DNA of 64,000 nt from Mesorhizobium sp. CU3 (GCF_006442965.1 NZ_VFWX01000002.1:310001-374000); one strand, 5' to 3'. Shown: positions 18,342-28,279, counted from the stretch's first letter. Notes: a model not told the origin generated them from the letters alone. Translations and numbers: made by a program.

Positions 18342-18370
18342 CGCCGCCCTCCGGGCGGCGTTTTTGTTTT
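18342..18370 (+). terminator. Rho-independent terminator of rpmG
   Basis: A GC-rich stem CGCCGCCC/GGGCGGCG with a three-base loop is followed at once by TTTTTGTTTT, a classic intrinsic terminator, 24 bases after the rpmG stop. Confidence 0.9.
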
Positions 18371-18747
18371 GCGGTACAACTGACAGCAACGGCGTCGGCA
18401 CCCCTACTTCGCGCAGGGTTTCGACATTGGTCTTTTGGAAAGAGTGCGGCTTTTGAGCAAAGGGGGCCGGTCGGCGTTTGGCAGCGGTACGAGGAGGCCA
18501 CTATGTGCCAGCGCCGGCCGGCCGACCCCACGGACCCAGGAGATGCGGCGGACCTGAGCATCATGGGGTATTTTTTGGATCGGGCCGGACAGTCTACCCT
18601 CGTGCCGGCCTCGTCTTCGGTCTATGCGGTGCAGATTTGCGCAAAGACTTATAAAAATCAACCATTTCTTAACCACCGCTCGCGATTCGCTTGGGTTAAG
18701 GTAAATTCCTAACCTTGCCGGATTGACATGGGAATCGGCCTGCCGCC
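18371..18747. other. Intergenic region between rpmG terminator and pleD; no confident gene
   Basis: 377 bases between convergent genes. It holds a short plus-strand frame (18503-18712, 69 codons) preceded by GAGGAGG at good spacing, but its protein looks like nothing I know and is weakly supported. Near the end is an AT-rich patch with a CtrA-like box. No tRNA or known small RNA was recognised. Confidence 0.6.
18658..18673. promoter_or_regulatory. CtrA-like box (TCAA-N7-TTAAC)
   Basis: TCAACCATTTCTTAACC matches the alphaproteobacterial CtrA consensus TTAA-N7-TTAAC with one mismatch and the exact seven-base spacing. It lies just beyond the 3' end of pleD. No gene start is nearby on the plus strand, so any target transcript would be non-coding or antisense. 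Confidence 0.3.
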
Positions 18748-20121
18748 CTAGGCGGCTTTGGCCACCACCCGGTTGCGGCCGCCGCTTTTGGCCTCGTAGA
18801 GCGCGAGGTCGGCACGCTTCATCAATGCCGCGACGCTGTCGGCCCCCCTGAGCAGGGAGGACACCCCGACGCTGACCGTGACCTCGATCATCTTGCCGTC
18901 GCTGCCGATCGCGAAAGGCGCCTGCGCGATCTCGGCGCGGATGCGCTCTGCCACCTTCTCGGCGACCTCGCCGTCGGTGTCGGGCATCACCACCACGAAC
19001 TCCTCGCCGCCGAAACGGCAGGCGAGATCGATGCCGCGCACATTCTTGCGCAGCCTTCTCGCGAACTCGCGCAGCACGTCGTCGCCGCCGTCATGCCCGT
19101 GCGTGTCGTTGATCGACTTGAAACGGTCGAGGTCGGTGATCATCACCGAAAGCGGCCGCCGCCGCGCCACGGCGCGATCGAACAAAGTCTGCAGATGGCT
19201 GTCGAGGTAACGCCGATTGTGCAGCCCGGTCAGCCCGTCGATAACCGCCATCTCGATGGTCTGGGCGACGCTGGCGCGCAGCTGGTCGTTATAGCGCTTG
19301 CGCCGCACCTGCGTGCGCAGCCGCGCCGTCAGCTCATGCTGGTCGATCGGCCGGATAAGATAGTCGTTGATGCCAAGCTCCAGGCCGCGCAGGATACGGC
19401 CTTCCTCGCCCTCGTCGGCGAGCAGCATGATCGGCAGGAAGCGGGTGCGGTCAAGCGATCGCAGTTGCGAGCACAGCCGCAACGCATCGAAGTCGGCGAA
19501 GGCCGTCGAGATCAGTACGCACTCGTAAGGAGTCTCGGCCGCCTGGAAGAAACCCGCATTCGGCTCGGTCGCGACGTCGAGATCGGCGATATTGCGCAGC
19601 ATCTTCTGGATGCGCTCGACGGAGGACCGGCGCTCGTCGATGAGAAGCACCCGCGGCCTGACGTCTTCGTTCGCGAAATCGCGGCTCAGCAGCTCTTCGA
19701 TGCCGATATTGCGGGTGGTCGAGGCGCGCAGCCTGAGTTCGTCGGTCAGCGATTTGAGCCTGACCAGGCTTTTCACCCGCGTCATCAGCTGCAGGTCGTT
19801 GACCGGCTTGGTCAGAAAATCGTCGGCGCCGGCCTCGAGGCCGCGCACCCGGTCCGAAACCTGGTCGAGCGCGGTGACCATGACGATTGGAATATGCGAG
19901 GTGGCCGGATCGCTCTTCAGCCGCTTGCAGACCTCGAACCCGTCCATGCCGGGCATCATCACGTCGAGCAGCACGACATCGACCTTGCCATTCTCGCAGG
20001 TTTCGATGGCGTCCGGGCCGTTATTGGCGGTCAGCACCTCGAAATATTCGGCCAGCAGCCGAACCTCCAAAAGCCGCACATTGGCCGGGATGTCGTCGAC
20101 GACGAGGATCCGCGCGGTCAT
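18748..20121 (-). CDS. pleD: Response regulator / diguanylate cyclase PleD
   Basis: PleD makes cyclic di-GMP after phosphorylation and controls polar development in alphaproteobacteria. The 457-residue protein has a receiver domain (about residues 3-120, phospho-acceptor region VVLLDVMMPGMDGFEVC), a second degenerate receiver (about 150-275) and a GGDEF domain (about 290-455) with GGEEF active site. The inhibitory I-site is intact: RGID lies five residues before GGEEF. It follows divK by 32 bases on the same strand, so the two form the classical divK-pleD operon. Confidence 0.96.
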   Translation of the reverse strand: MTARILVVDDIPANVRLLEVRLLAEYFEVLTANNGPDAIETCENGKVDVVLLDVMMPGMDGFEVCKRLKSDPATSHIPIVMVTALDQVSDRVRGLEAGADDFLTKPVNDLQLMTRVKSLVRLKSLTDELRLRASTTRNIGIEELLSRDFANEDVRPRVLLIDERRSSVERIQKMLRNIADLDVATEPNAGFFQAAETPYECVLISTAFADFDALRLCSQLRSLDRTRFLPIMLLADEGEEGRILRGLELGINDYLIRPIDQHELTARLRTQVRRKRYNDQLRASVAQTIEMAVIDGLTGLHNRRYLDSHLQTLFDRAVARRRPLSVMITDLDRFKSINDTHGHDGGDDVLREFARRLRKNVRGIDLACRFGGEEFVVVMPDTDGEVAEKVAERIRAEIAQAPFAIGSDGKMIEVTVSVGVSSLLRGADSVAALMKRADLALYEAKSGGRNRVVAKAA

Positions 20122-20153
20122 TCAGCAGGCTCCGGTTCGGCGGGTGGCAGTCA

Positions 20154-20525
20154 TCAGGCGTCGCCCAGATAGGATTTGATCGTCTCGATGAAGCGCGGCA
20201 CCGAGATCGGCTTGGAGATGTAAGCCTCGCATCCGCCCTGGCGAATGCGCTCTTCATCGCCCTTCATGGCGAAAGCCGTAACGGCGATGACCGGAATGGT
20301 GTGCAACTCGTCGTCTTCCTTGAGCCATTTGGTGACTTCCAGCCCGGACACTTCCGGCAGTTGGATGTCCATCAGGATCAGGTCGGGGCGGTGCTGGCGC
20401 GCGAGATCGAGTGCCTCCAGCCCGTTGCGGGTGCGAACCGTGTCGTAACCGCTGGCTTCGATGAGGTCCCGAAAGAGCTTCATGTTGAGCTCGTTGTCCT
20501 CGACGATCATGACCTTCTTAGCCAT
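20154..20525 (-). CDS. divK: Single-domain response regulator DivK
   Basis: DivK is the receiver-only partner of the DivJ/PleC kinases and, through DivL-CckA, controls CtrA activity and asymmetric division. From the ATG at 20525 it is 123 residues: [18 protein letters not shown], acidic pocket ED at residues 9-10, phosphorylated Asp in [11 protein letters not shown], Thr/Lys switch residues in [13 protein letters not shown] and ISKPIS. An upstream ATG at 20594 adds 23 unconserved residues. It is first gene of the divK-pleD operon. Confidence 0.95.
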   Translation of the reverse strand: MAKKVMIVEDNELNMKLFRDLIEASGYDTVRTRNGLEALDLARQHRPDLILMDIQLPEVSGLEVTKWLKEDDELHTIPVIAVTAFAMKGDEERIRQGGCEAYISKPISVPRFIETIKSYLGDA

Positions 20526-20765
20526 CAATTTCCCATCCCGACCGCCTTCACCGCGAAGACAATCGTCATGCGCCCCTTTCCGGATCGCATCCAACCCTTC
20601 TCCACTTACGCCAATATGATTGACGAAACGGAAACCGCAGGTTGGGAAAAGCCCGTTCGGTTTCCACTGTGTGGCGTTGTACTGGAGAGCGCGGAGACTT
20701 GCCGCAAGCGACGCTTGCCGTTACTGCGGAGAGAGACTCAAAAACCAATCCACCATCCAAAGGTA

Positions 20766-21068
20766 ATGATGGCGAACGCAGCGTCAATGCGCGAGGAAGC
20801 GGAATCGATTGCGGTCAAGGCGCTTGGATTCGTCGCCGCCGACCCCGAACTACTGCCCCGCTTCCTGGCGATCACCGGTATCGAGGCGAGTTCGATCCGC
20901 AGGGCCGCCGCCGAACCTGGCTTTCTCGCCGGCGTGCTGCAATTCATCCTTGCCCACGAGCCGACGCTGCTGCGCTTTTCCGAGGAGACCGGAACACCAC
21001 CGGCAGCCGTCGGCAAGGCCTTGCGCGCGCTTCCCCTTGGCAATGACGACCACGAGCGTTCGACATGA
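20766..21068 (+). CDS. DUF3572 family protein
   Basis: This 100-residue cytoplasmic protein matches DUF3572, a small alphaproteobacterial family. Conserved text includes EAESIAVKALGFVAADPELLPRF, then GIEASSIRRAAAEPGFLAGVLQF and ILAHEPTLLRF. Its role is unknown. The family often lies next to divK, as here, where it is divergent from it. Two adjacent ATGs (20766, 20769) are possible starts, with AAAGG upstream. It overlaps the next gene by four bases (ATGA), indicating translational coupling. Confidence 0.82.
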   Translation: MMANAASMREEAESIAVKALGFVAADPELLPRFLAITGIEASSIRRAAAEPGFLAGVLQFILAHEPTLLRFSEETGTPPAAVGKALRALPLGNDDHERST

Positions 21069-21718
21069 GCGATGATCCCGAGACGGCGCGCCAGATCGAG
21101 GAACTGTCCGCCGACGACCGGCCGCTGCTGGTGCTCGACGTCGACGACGTCGTGCTCGAATTCATCCGGCCCTTCCCGCATTTTTTGAAGTCGCGCGGCT
21201 TCGGGCTGACGCTCGCCTCCTTCCGCCTCACGGGCAACATCGCCGAGACGGCGACAGGCCGGCTGATCGAGCAGCCGGAGGTGACAGAGTTGCTTGGCGA
21301 TTTCTTTGATGCTCAGGCCGATTGGCAAAGCATTGCCGACGGCGCGGCGGACGCGCTGGCGATGTTGGGCCGGGATGCCGAGATCATCATGCTCACAGCC
21401 ATGCCGCACAAGCATCGCGCCGTGCGCCGGGCGCATCTCGACGCGCTCGGCCTTGATTATCCTTTGCTGACGACGGAGATGGCGAAAGGGCCGGCCATTG
21501 CGAAACTACGAGGATTGAAAGGCCGGCCGGTCGCCTTCGTCGACGACCAGCCCGCCAACCTGATCTCCGCGCGCCATTCCGTGGCGGACGCGCATCTCTT
21601 CCACTTGATGGCCGACAATTCGCTGCGCGCCTTCCTGCCGCCGACGCCCGAGGACATCATCTCGGTCGAGGACTGGCGAGAAGCGGCCCCGAAGATCGCG
21701 GCAGCGCTTGGCCTGTAG
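21065..21718 (+). CDS. HAD-like hydrolase family protein
   Basis: The 217-residue protein begins with an acidic HAD-type motif I (LLVLDVDDVVLEFIRPFP), with a middle T/S motif II candidate in IIMLTAMPHKH and an acidic motif IV candidate in RPVAFVDDQPANL. The order fits the haloacid dehalogenase superfamily, so phosphatase activity is plausible, with unknown substrate. It is translationally coupled to DUF3572. I infer a joint transcript but no functional link. Confidence 0.65.
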   Translation: MSDDPETARQIEELSADDRPLLVLDVDDVVLEFIRPFPHFLKSRGFGLTLASFRLTGNIAETATGRLIEQPEVTELLGDFFDAQADWQSIADGAADALAMLGRDAEIIMLTAMPHKHRAVRRAHLDALGLDYPLLTTEMAKGPAIAKLRGLKGRPVAFVDDQPANLISARHSVADAHLFHLMADNSLRAFLPPTPEDIISVEDWREAAPKIAAALGL

Positions 21719-21726
21719 GCCAGCGG

Positions 21727-23313
21727 CTAAGGCTGCAGCTTCGCGCCGGCCCCGCCGCTGTCGCCGCCATCCGAGCCATCGCCCCCGGTAGCGTTGTCAT
21801 CGCCGCTCGAATTGTCGTTGAGGTTGGCGCCGCCGCCGTCCTGGTCACCGCCAGCCTCCTGGACGGCGTCCGGACCTTTCAGCATGGCGCCGTTCACCTT
21901 GACCGAGCCGTCGGCTTTGGTGTCGATCACCCACTCCAGGCGACCATCCGGCATCGTCTTGCCAAATCCTTTGACGGCAAGCGCGAACGGGAAGGCCTGC
22001 GCCATTTGCTCATCGCTCTTGGCGGCTTCCTTGAGCGCATCGACGATCTTGTCGTAGCCGGCCACGTCGACGGTCACGCTCGCATCGGGCTTCTCGCCGC
22101 CCGGGAACGTCATCTCGCCCTCCATGGCAACTTCGATATCGCCATTCTTCACGGTCGAGTGGCCAAGCACGACTTTGGGCTTCTTGGCCTTGAAATCGGC
22201 GACCAAAGCCTGTCCGAACTCGTCCGATAGCGGCGGATTCTGATTGAGATCAAAGGCTTCGATCGCCTTCTTCGCCATCGTATCGAGGTCGATATTGGCG
22301 CCGCCGAAGTTGAGGTCGATGTCTGTCGGCACCAGCGGAGCAGTCCAGGCGGGGAGCAATTGCCGCGGGATCGTCAGACCGGAGGCCTTGATCGCATAGT
22401 TGATCTTGCCGTTCTGAGAGACGCCGTCCATGCCGCTGGCCAAATCCAATTGCTTCGCGCCCCACTTACCGACTGGGCTCTCCATCGCGAAATTCTTGAA
22501 GGCGTACGTCCCGTCAATTCTTTCCCAGACGGGCAAAACGGCAAGGAGATGCGATTTGAATTCTGCCTGATTTGCTTTCAGTTTTGCCTCGTCTTCGTTA
22601 GCGACCGCAAAGGCAAGCAAATCCAGTAGCGGCTTTGTTCGAACCCCCTTGCCGTTTGCAGTCACTGAAAGTTCCGGCGCGTTGAGGGTAACCGGAAAAT
22701 TCAAGCCTCTGTCGGGATCGTTGATTTGGACGATTTCGGCAAAGTCCAAGATCTTTTCCGCCATGGTGAAATCGATGCCGCCATTCGCAGATTTTGTCGA
22801 AGTAATCGTGGCGGTGCCGGCGCCGGCAGAGACATGGGCCTCTTGCGTCGGCTCCCGGGTTTTCATCGACATGGCGTCCATTGAGCCCGTGGCGCTGACG
22901 AAGGCCGCCAAGGCTGGATCATACACACCCGTGAACTTGTTGTTCGACACGGAAAAGTCGACGTGCTGCGGCCCCTTGGGACCAGTGAAATCAAGCGATC
23001 CTGTTAGCGACGTGTCTGCCGAAACGTCCCACTGCCCATCCTGGCGAGGTTTGGCCCGCATGGAATAGGGCGAGACGTCGAACTTTAACGACTGCTCTTT
23101 TGCCAGCAGGGCGACGAGCGGCTTGAAGTCGAAGGCGAGCTTGTAGGCGTCGCCATCGGCGGTGATCTTCAACAGGCCGATATCGAAACCCTGCCTGCCG
23201 AAATAATGCGCCAGATCGTCGGTAAGCTTTTTCGCACCTTGGCTGTCGACGGTCTGGGCGAAGGCGGGCGCGCTGAACGCGACGGCGAAAACAAATGGCA
23301 AAATACGCTTCAC
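21727..23313 (-). CDS. Large exported protein of unknown function (DUF945/DUF2125-like)
   Basis: From a GTG at 23313, preceded by GGAGA, the product is 528 residues with a clean Sec signal ([19 protein letters not shown]). The mature part is a long beta-rich sequence with repeated 'G-D-I-x-V-x-M-x-G' strands ([14 protein letters not shown]), which recalls YdgA/DUF945 or DUF2125 periplasmic proteins that bind lipids or surround envelope assembly. The last 40 residues are a Gly/Asp/Asn-rich low-complexity tail. No catalytic motif is recognisable. The frame stays open further upstream to 23904, but that part reads as shadow of the adjoining GNAT gene. Confidence 0.7.
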   Translation of the reverse strand: MKRILPFVFAVAFSAPAFAQTVDSQGAKKLTDDLAHYFGRQGFDIGLLKITADGDAYKLAFDFKPLVALLAKEQSLKFDVSPYSMRAKPRQDGQWDVSADTSLTGSLDFTGPKGPQHVDFSVSNNKFTGVYDPALAAFVSATGSMDAMSMKTREPTQEAHVSAGAGTATITSTKSANGGIDFTMAEKILDFAEIVQINDPDRGLNFPVTLNAPELSVTANGKGVRTKPLLDLLAFAVANEDEAKLKANQAEFKSHLLAVLPVWERIDGTYAFKNFAMESPVGKWGAKQLDLASGMDGVSQNGKINYAIKASGLTIPRQLLPAWTAPLVPTDIDLNFGGANIDLDTMAKKAIEAFDLNQNPPLSDEFGQALVADFKAKKPKVVLGHSTVKNGDIEVAMEGEMTFPGGEKPDASVTVDVAGYDKIVDALKEAAKSDEQMAQAFPFALAVKGFGKTMPDGRLEWVIDTKADGSVKVNGAMLKGPDAVQEAGGDQDGGGANLNDNSSGDDNATGGDGSDGGDSGGAGAKLQP

Positions 23314-23414
23314 GTCGGTTTCTCCGTTGGCTCGGAAGACGAAACAATCTGCTTCTGGTAGGCAAGAAGCGTTACAGCCGCAAGACGCCGACTGTAGGCC
23401 AAACGCGCATCCGG

Positions 23415-23990
23415 CTAAAGCATCAGCCGCATCAGCGGCCGGCCGGGCTTGCGCTCCAGGAGCCGTTCGAAGCCGGCCTTCTCGAACACGCGCGACGAGC
23501 CGACGAACAGCCCGATCGAGCGCGAATCGCGCGACAGGTCGATCGGGCAGGCCTCCAGCAACCTCGCGCCGTTGTCGCGCGCAAACGCGATGCCGCCCGC
23601 GACAAGCTGGTGGCTGACGCCTCTGCCGCGCGCCTTGGCGCGGATGAAGAAACACGAAATCGCCCAGACGTCCGGATCCTTCGCGTCGGCCGGGTCGATC
23701 GGCGCCGAACCCCTGCCCTGATTGTTCCACTCCGGCACGTCGGCGCGCGGGCCGATCTGCATCCAGCCGACCGCCGCGCCGTCCTCGAAGGCGAGAAGCC
23801 CAGGCGGCGGACCGGCCTCGATGCGCGCTTTGATATGATCCTTGTTGCGCTCCTTGTCGCTGGCCCGGCGCTCGGCCGGCGCCAGCCGGAAATGCGTGCA
23901 CCAACAGCCGTAGCAGGCGCCTTGCTTGCCGAACAGGTCCTCGAAATCGGCCCAGCGTTCAGGCGTAAGCGGGGCTATGGTCGTGCTCAT
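23415..23990 (-). CDS. GNAT family N-acetyltransferase
   Basis: A 191-residue GNAT-fold protein. The acetyl-CoA loop appears as [18 protein letters not shown] (the R/Q-x-x-G-x-G/A signature), with the preceding strand DVWAISCFF and a final FEKAGFERL strand. An early Cys-rich segment, [16 protein letters not shown], is characteristic of a subgroup of small acetyltransferases found in rhizobia and actinobacteria. Substrate unknown. It is divergent from dinB across 66 bases. Confidence 0.88.
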   Translation of the reverse strand: MSTTIAPLTPERWADFEDLFGKQGACYGCWCTHFRLAPAERRASDKERNKDHIKARIEAGPPPGLLAFEDGAAVGWMQIGPRADVPEWNNQGRGSAPIDPADAKDPDVWAISCFFIRAKARGRGVSHQLVAGGIAFARDNGARLLEACPIDLSRDSRSIGLFVGSSRVFEKAGFERLLERKPGRPLMRLML

Positions 23991-24056
23991 GCGTTCATCC
24001 CCAGGCCAAGCTTGTTGCCGGCCCTGCGCTGTCGTACCATTGCGTTTGTTCTCTTT

Positions 24057-25385
24057 ATGTTCGAAGCGATGGCGGCTCCTGTCAACAATCCCGAACACGG
24101 TTTTTGCCGTGACTGCCTGGCGCTCCAGCGCTCGGAAACGCGCCGCTGCGAGCGCTGCGGCAGCCCGCGCCTTGTCCGCCATCCCGAGCTCTATGGCCTG
24201 CACATCGCCCATATCGACTGCGACGCCTTCTATGCGGCGATCGAAAAGCGCGACAATCCGGCGCTGAAGGACAGGCCGGTGATCGTCGGCGGCGGCCGGC
24301 GCGGCGTCGTTTCCACCGCCTGCTACATCGCCCGCATCCAGGGCGTGCGCTCGGCCATGCCGATGTTCAAGGCGCTGGAACTCTGCCCGGAAGCCGTGGT
24401 GATCCCGCCCAACATGGAAAAATATGTCGGCGTCGGCCGCCAGGTCCGCGCGCTTATGCTGGCGCTGACGCCGCAGGTCGAGCCGCTGTCGATCGACGAG
24501 GCGTTCCTCGATCTCGCCGGCACCGAAAAACTGCATGGCATGCCGCCGGCGCTGGTGCTGGCGCGCTTCGCGCAGACCGTGGAGAAAGAACTCGGCATCA
24601 GCGTTTCGGCCGGCCTCTCCTATTGCAAGTTCCTCGCCAAGATAGCCTCGGACTTCCGCAAGCCGCGCGGCTTTTCGGTGATCGGCGAGGCCGAAGCACC
24701 GAGCTTCCTCGCCGAGCAGCCGGTGACCTTGATCTGGGGCGTCGGCAAGGCGCTTGCCGCGACGCTGGAGCGCGACGGCATCCGCATGATCGCGCAGCTG
24801 CAGCGCATGGAGCGCGGCGACCTGATGCGCCGCTATGGCGTGATGGGCGACCGGCTCTACCGGCTCTCGCGCGGCGAGGACGATCGCCCCGTCGACCCTG
24901 GCGGCGACGCCAAGAGCGTGTCGGCGGAAACCACCTTCGACAACGATATCGGCGCCTTGTCCGAACTGGTGCCGGTGCTGCGCGGCCTGTCGGAAAAAGT
25001 CTCGGCGCGGCTGAAGAAATCGGGCATCGCCGGGCGCACGGTGGTGCTGAAGCTCAAGACGCAGGATTTCAAGACCCGCACCCGCAACCGCCAGCTCGGC
25101 GATCCGACCCGTCTCGCCGACCGCATCTTCCAGACCGGTCTCGATCTGTTGCGCCGCGAGACGGACGGCACGAAATTCCGCTTGCTCGGCATCGGCGTCA
25201 GCGATCTGTCCGACGACGAGAAGGCCGACCCGCCGGATCTGGTCGACATCCAGTCTCGCAAACGCGCGCTGGCCGAAGGCGCGATGGACACGTTGCGCGA
25301 CAAGTTCGGCCGCAAGGCGGTCGAGACCGGCTACACTTTCGGCAAGGGCCGCGACGCCAATCCGCCGGAGCCGGTGGAGGAGTAG
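24057..25385 (+). CDS. dinB: DNA polymerase IV (Y-family) with N-terminal zinc-knuckle
   Basis: DinB is an error-prone lesion-bypass polymerase. The catalytic palm shows [17 protein letters not shown] and SIDEAFLDL, with [20 protein letters not shown] in between, then the thumb and little-finger domains. The 442-residue length exceeds E. coli DinB (351). One cause is a roughly 40-residue N-terminal extension with two CxxC pairs (FCRDCLALQ and RCERCGS), probably a zinc ribbon, seen in one rhizobial DinB subclass. Starts at 24057 and 24069 are both possible. Confidence 0.93.
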   Translation: MFEAMAAPVNNPEHGFCRDCLALQRSETRRCERCGSPRLVRHPELYGLHIAHIDCDAFYAAIEKRDNPALKDRPVIVGGGRRGVVSTACYIARIQGVRSAMPMFKALELCPEAVVIPPNMEKYVGVGRQVRALMLALTPQVEPLSIDEAFLDLAGTEKLHGMPPALVLARFAQTVEKELGISVSAGLSYCKFLAKIASDFRKPRGFSVIGEAEAPSFLAEQPVTLIWGVGKALAATLERDGIRMIAQLQRMERGDLMRRYGVMGDRLYRLSRGEDDRPVDPGGDAKSVSAETTFDNDIGALSELVPVLRGLSEKVSARLKKSGIAGRTVVLKLKTQDFKTRTRNRQLGDPTRLADRIFQTGLDLLRRETDGTKFRLLGIGVSDLSDDEKADPPDLVDIQSRKRALAEGAMDTLRDKFGRKAVETGYTFGKGRDANPPEPVEE

Positions 25386-25387
25386 CG

Positions 25388-25407
25388 CCGGAAGTTGGTC
25401 CTTCCGG
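25388..25407. terminator. Hairpin between convergent dinB and exported-protein gene
   Basis: CCGGAAG-TTGGTC-CTTCCGG is a perfect seven-pair stem lying in the 25-base gap between two convergent genes. No U-run follows, so it is at best a weak bidirectional terminator. Confidence 0.35.
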
Positions 25408-25410
25408 ATG

Positions 25411-25917
25411 CTATTTGGTGCGTTCGAGGTCGATCTGGCTCGTCACGACCATTTTCTTGGTCGCGGGGTCCATGTCGATCACCATCATGCGCATGCTGTC
25501 CGGTCCGGTCTTCTCCACGGTCATGTCGGCGTCGCGGTCGCCGTTGATGATTTTCGCCCAGTGGATGTCGAGTTTGATGGCATTTCCTTCCCGGCTGCCG
25601 CTGAGGCCGGCGGGTCCGCTGCGCGAGCCGATATAGGTGCCGGTGTACTTCGTTCCGCTGACCTTGAGATCGGCCTTGATCTCGCGCGACATGATCAGCA
25701 GGGCGCGGCAGGTGCCGTCGAGCAAAAGCGAGTTGGCAGTCGCGACCGAGGTGAACGTGCAGCTGATGTTCATAGCGGGAGAATTGGTCCTGATCCTCAC
25801 CATTCCTTTGCCGGCAAACTTTCCCTGCAGTGAATGCAGAAAGCTCGCCTCGTCGGCATGAGCGCCCGTTACACTGAGCAGGCAGGCGGCAAGGGCAAGC
25901 GAGGCGATTGACCTCAT
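25411..25917 (-). CDS. Small exported protein, function unknown
   Basis: From the ATG at 25917 the product is 168 residues with a Sec signal peptide (SIASLALAACLLSVTGAHA). The mature sequence looks like a small beta-barrel: FLHSLQGKFAGKGMVRI, YTGTYIGSRSG, LDIHWAKIINGDRDADMTV. I recognise a family of rhizobial hypothetical proteins of this pattern but no assigned role. It ends 25 bases from the convergent dinB. Confidence 0.72.
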   Translation of the reverse strand: MRSIASLALAACLLSVTGAHADEASFLHSLQGKFAGKGMVRIRTNSPAMNISCTFTSVATANSLLLDGTCRALLIMSREIKADLKVSGTKYTGTYIGSRSGPAGLSGSREGNAIKLDIHWAKIINGDRDADMTVEKTGPDSMRMMVIDMDPATKKMVVTSQIDLERTK

Positions 25918-26055
25918 CGATTCATGTCTCCGGTGGGTTGGAAAGCAGCTTGCGGCTGTATAGGCGACAGGAGACTCAAAACGCCAGCGCCGACGGCAGG
26001 TTCCGCCATCGGCATGACCGTTTTGCAACAATGCCAGGTTGTGAGGATCGGCCGC

Positions 26056-27240
26056 TCAGCCCGAAAGCGCGGTGCCGACCCAATCGAGCCGCGCGGCGGG
26101 CACCAGGCCGTAATTGTAGAAATTGATGCCGTCGACGCCGGGCTCCCTCGCCGGTTTCACCTTCGCGGCCAGCACGTCGGCGCCGGACATCTCGGGATAA
26201 AACAGCCGATAGCCCGTGCCGAGGAATTTCTCAGGCCCGAGCGCCGCCCGCCCCTGCGCCAGCAGGCTTGCGACATCGCCCGGCTGCATGTCGTAGGCGC
26301 ACAGGATCGCGCCGTCGCAGACCTTGCCGAGCGCCGCAAGATCGCAGCCGCCCAGCCAGCCATCCTTGAGGTCGATGATGAGCACCTTCGTCGCCGGATG
26401 CGCCGCCTCGCGCAGTTCTGCGACCAGGCTGGTGACCGGCTCGAAGCGCCACAAGAGATAGGCGTGCAATTCGGGCCAAGGCCGGAAAACATCAAGTCCC
26501 GCCGTCGGAAAATCGGCAAAGCGCCGTTCCGGCACCGCGCGCTCGCAGCTTTCCACGATCCATTGCGCGACCAGCTTCCGCGCCGCTTCGCCGTCGACGC
26601 CCGCCTTAGCCGCGCGCTCCAGACAGGACGGACAGAAGCACAGCGAGAGCAGAAAATCGTCCTCCGGCGTCAGTCCGACGCCGTCCTTTTCGTGATGATA
26701 TTCATGCGCGAAACCCATAAAGGATGGGCTTTCGAGCTCGATCCTGTCCGGCCTGTAGCCATGTGAGATATCCGCCACCAGCGCGCGGACATAGGCGCGC
26801 GCGTTCGGGTTCGAAGGACAGAGATTGTAATAGTTGGGATCGCCGAAAGCGTTGCGGGTGACGGCCTGCGGATGCAGCATGCCGAGGCGCGTGTTGTGCA
26901 GGCACACGGTCCAGCACGATACTGCGGGCCCGCCCGCCTCGCGGCGACGGACGATCTGGCCGAGCACGTCGCCACACTCGGCGATTGCATCTGCAACCTT
27001 CGGCTGGATAGCGAGGTCGGCCCAGCGCGCCGCCTCAGGCTGGAAATAGATGGTGCCGTCTTCCGGGAAATAGGCTTTCCGCCGTGGGCTGCGCGGCTGC
27101 AGGAACCGTCCGGCATGGTAGGAAGTAGCCAGGCTCACCATGTTGAGCCCCGCGCGTTGCGTAAGCTCGCGCTCGACGGTCTCCAGGCCGATATCCTGGA
27201 TATCCCAAGGATAGGTCCACATCGACAGTTGCATGCTCAT
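26056..27240 (-). CDS. Probable TIM-barrel-type hypothetical protein in catabolic cluster
   Basis: This 394-residue cytoplasmic protein begins MSMQLSMWTYPWDIQDIG, a pattern seen at the first strand of barrel-shaped sugar or amidase-like enzymes. Later strands are rich in acidic residues (PDRIELESPSFMGFAHEYHHEKDG), and a CFCPSCLERA segment contains a CxCxxC cluster. Near the C-terminus VDGINFYNYGLV is typical of glycosidase-like barrels. The reaction is unknown. It is last in a run of four minus-strand genes with 21 bases to the M14 deacylase, so I assign it to the same pathway. Confidence 0.6.
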   Translation of the reverse strand: MSMQLSMWTYPWDIQDIGLETVERELTQRAGLNMVSLATSYHAGRFLQPRSPRRKAYFPEDGTIYFQPEAARWADLAIQPKVADAIAECGDVLGQIVRRREAGGPAVSCWTVCLHNTRLGMLHPQAVTRNAFGDPNYYNLCPSNPNARAYVRALVADISHGYRPDRIELESPSFMGFAHEYHHEKDGVGLTPEDDFLLSLCFCPSCLERAAKAGVDGEAARKLVAQWIVESCERAVPERRFADFPTAGLDVFRPWPELHAYLLWRFEPVTSLVAELREAAHPATKVLIIDLKDGWLGGCDLAALGKVCDGAILCAYDMQPGDVASLLAQGRAALGPEKFLGTGYRLFYPEMSGADVLAAKVKPAREPGVDGINFYNYGLVPAARLDWVGTALSG

Positions 27241-27261
27241 CCTCTTGGCTTTGTGGTGTCC

Positions 27262-28272
27262 TCAGCCGTCGACCGGCTCGGCCACTTGCATCAGGCAGTC
27301 GCCAGCCTCGCACATCGTGTGCAAACGGCGCGACAGCACGATGCCGCTTTCGGCGAAATGCAGGGCTTCCTCGGCGGCGTCGAGCCGCTCGAGATCGTGA
27401 TACCAGCCCGCGACCTGCCCGGCGCTGACGCTGTCGCCAAGCTTGACCGCCGGCTCGAACCAGCCGCGCCGCGTCGCATAAAGACCCTGGCTGTGCCGCG
27501 ACAGCGAAAGCAGCCGCGTCGGTGTCGCCGGCTCGGCGGCGGGCGCGAGCACCGGCGCCTCGACCACCCCCAGCGCGATCATCAGCCTGTCGAGCGCGCG
27601 GGCAGTCAGAGCCATCGAATCGACCGTCGCCGTGCCGCCGCCGCCGAACTCGCCGCTGACACCGATGGCACCGGCGCGGCGCGCTGCGCCCATCGAGGTC
27701 GGTGACGCCGGACCGTTGTCGGCGACGAAGCCGTAAGGCATGCCGAGCGTGCGCATTAGTTCCACCCCGCGCCTATGGCGCTCGGGATCGGCATTGCGCT
27801 CGACCAGCGCGGTCGGCAGGTGTTCCATCGAGGTGCCGCCGGAATGGATGTCGAAGACGACGTCGTGACGGGCAAACAGCTCCGTCTCGAGGAAATGCGC
27901 AAGCCGGCTCGTCGGCGTACCCGACGGATCGCCCGGAAACGCCCGGTTGAGATTGCCGCCGTCGAGCGGCGAGCAGCGCTTGGCCGCCATCACCGCCGGC
28001 GCGTTCGCCATCGGCAATATGGTGATGCGGCCGCGGATCCTGCCGGGATCGAGCCGCCGCACCAGCTTCGCCAGCGACAGCTCGCCCTCATACTCGTCGC
28101 CGTGGTTGCCGGCCATCAAAAGCAGCGAAGGACCCTCGCCGTTGCGGATCAGGCAGATCGGCACCTTGACCTGGAAATAGGGCGAGCGGTCGATCGAGAA
28201 CGGAATGCTCAGATGGGTGAGCGTCTTGCCGTCGCGGTCGAAATCGAGCGTGTGGACGAGGCCGGTATGCAT
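27262..28272 (-). CDS. Succinylglutamate desuccinylase/aspartoacylase family (M14-type) deacylase
   Basis: The 336-residue protein belongs to the AstE/ASPA family of zinc-dependent deacylases related to carboxypeptidase A. Zinc ligands are visible as His57 and Glu60 (AGNHGDEYEGE) and His143 (VFDIHSGGT); substrate-binding Asn/Arg lie in GGNLNRAFPG. Such enzymes remove acyl groups from N-acyl amino acids; members near this one include the DoeB group acting on N-acetyl-diaminobutyrate. Here the neighbours (PLP enzyme, RidA) suggest an N-acylated amino acid. The ATG at 28272 was chosen; the upstream frame to 28386 overlaps the ridA gene. Confidence 0.85.
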   Translation of the reverse strand: MHTGLVHTLDFDRDGKTLTHLSIPFSIDRSPYFQVKVPICLIRNGEGPSLLLMAGNHGDEYEGELSLAKLVRRLDPGRIRGRITILPMANAPAVMAAKRCSPLDGGNLNRAFPGDPSGTPTSRLAHFLETELFARHDVVFDIHSGGTSMEHLPTALVERNADPERHRRGVELMRTLGMPYGFVADNGPASPTSMGAARRAGAIGVSGEFGGGGTATVDSMALTARALDRLMIALGVVEAPVLAPAAEPATPTRLLSLSRHSQGLYATRRGWFEPAVKLGDSVSAGQVAGWYHDLERLDAAEEALHFAESGIVLSRRLHTMCEAGDCLMQVAEPVDG

Positions 28273-28279
28273 GGCTGCC

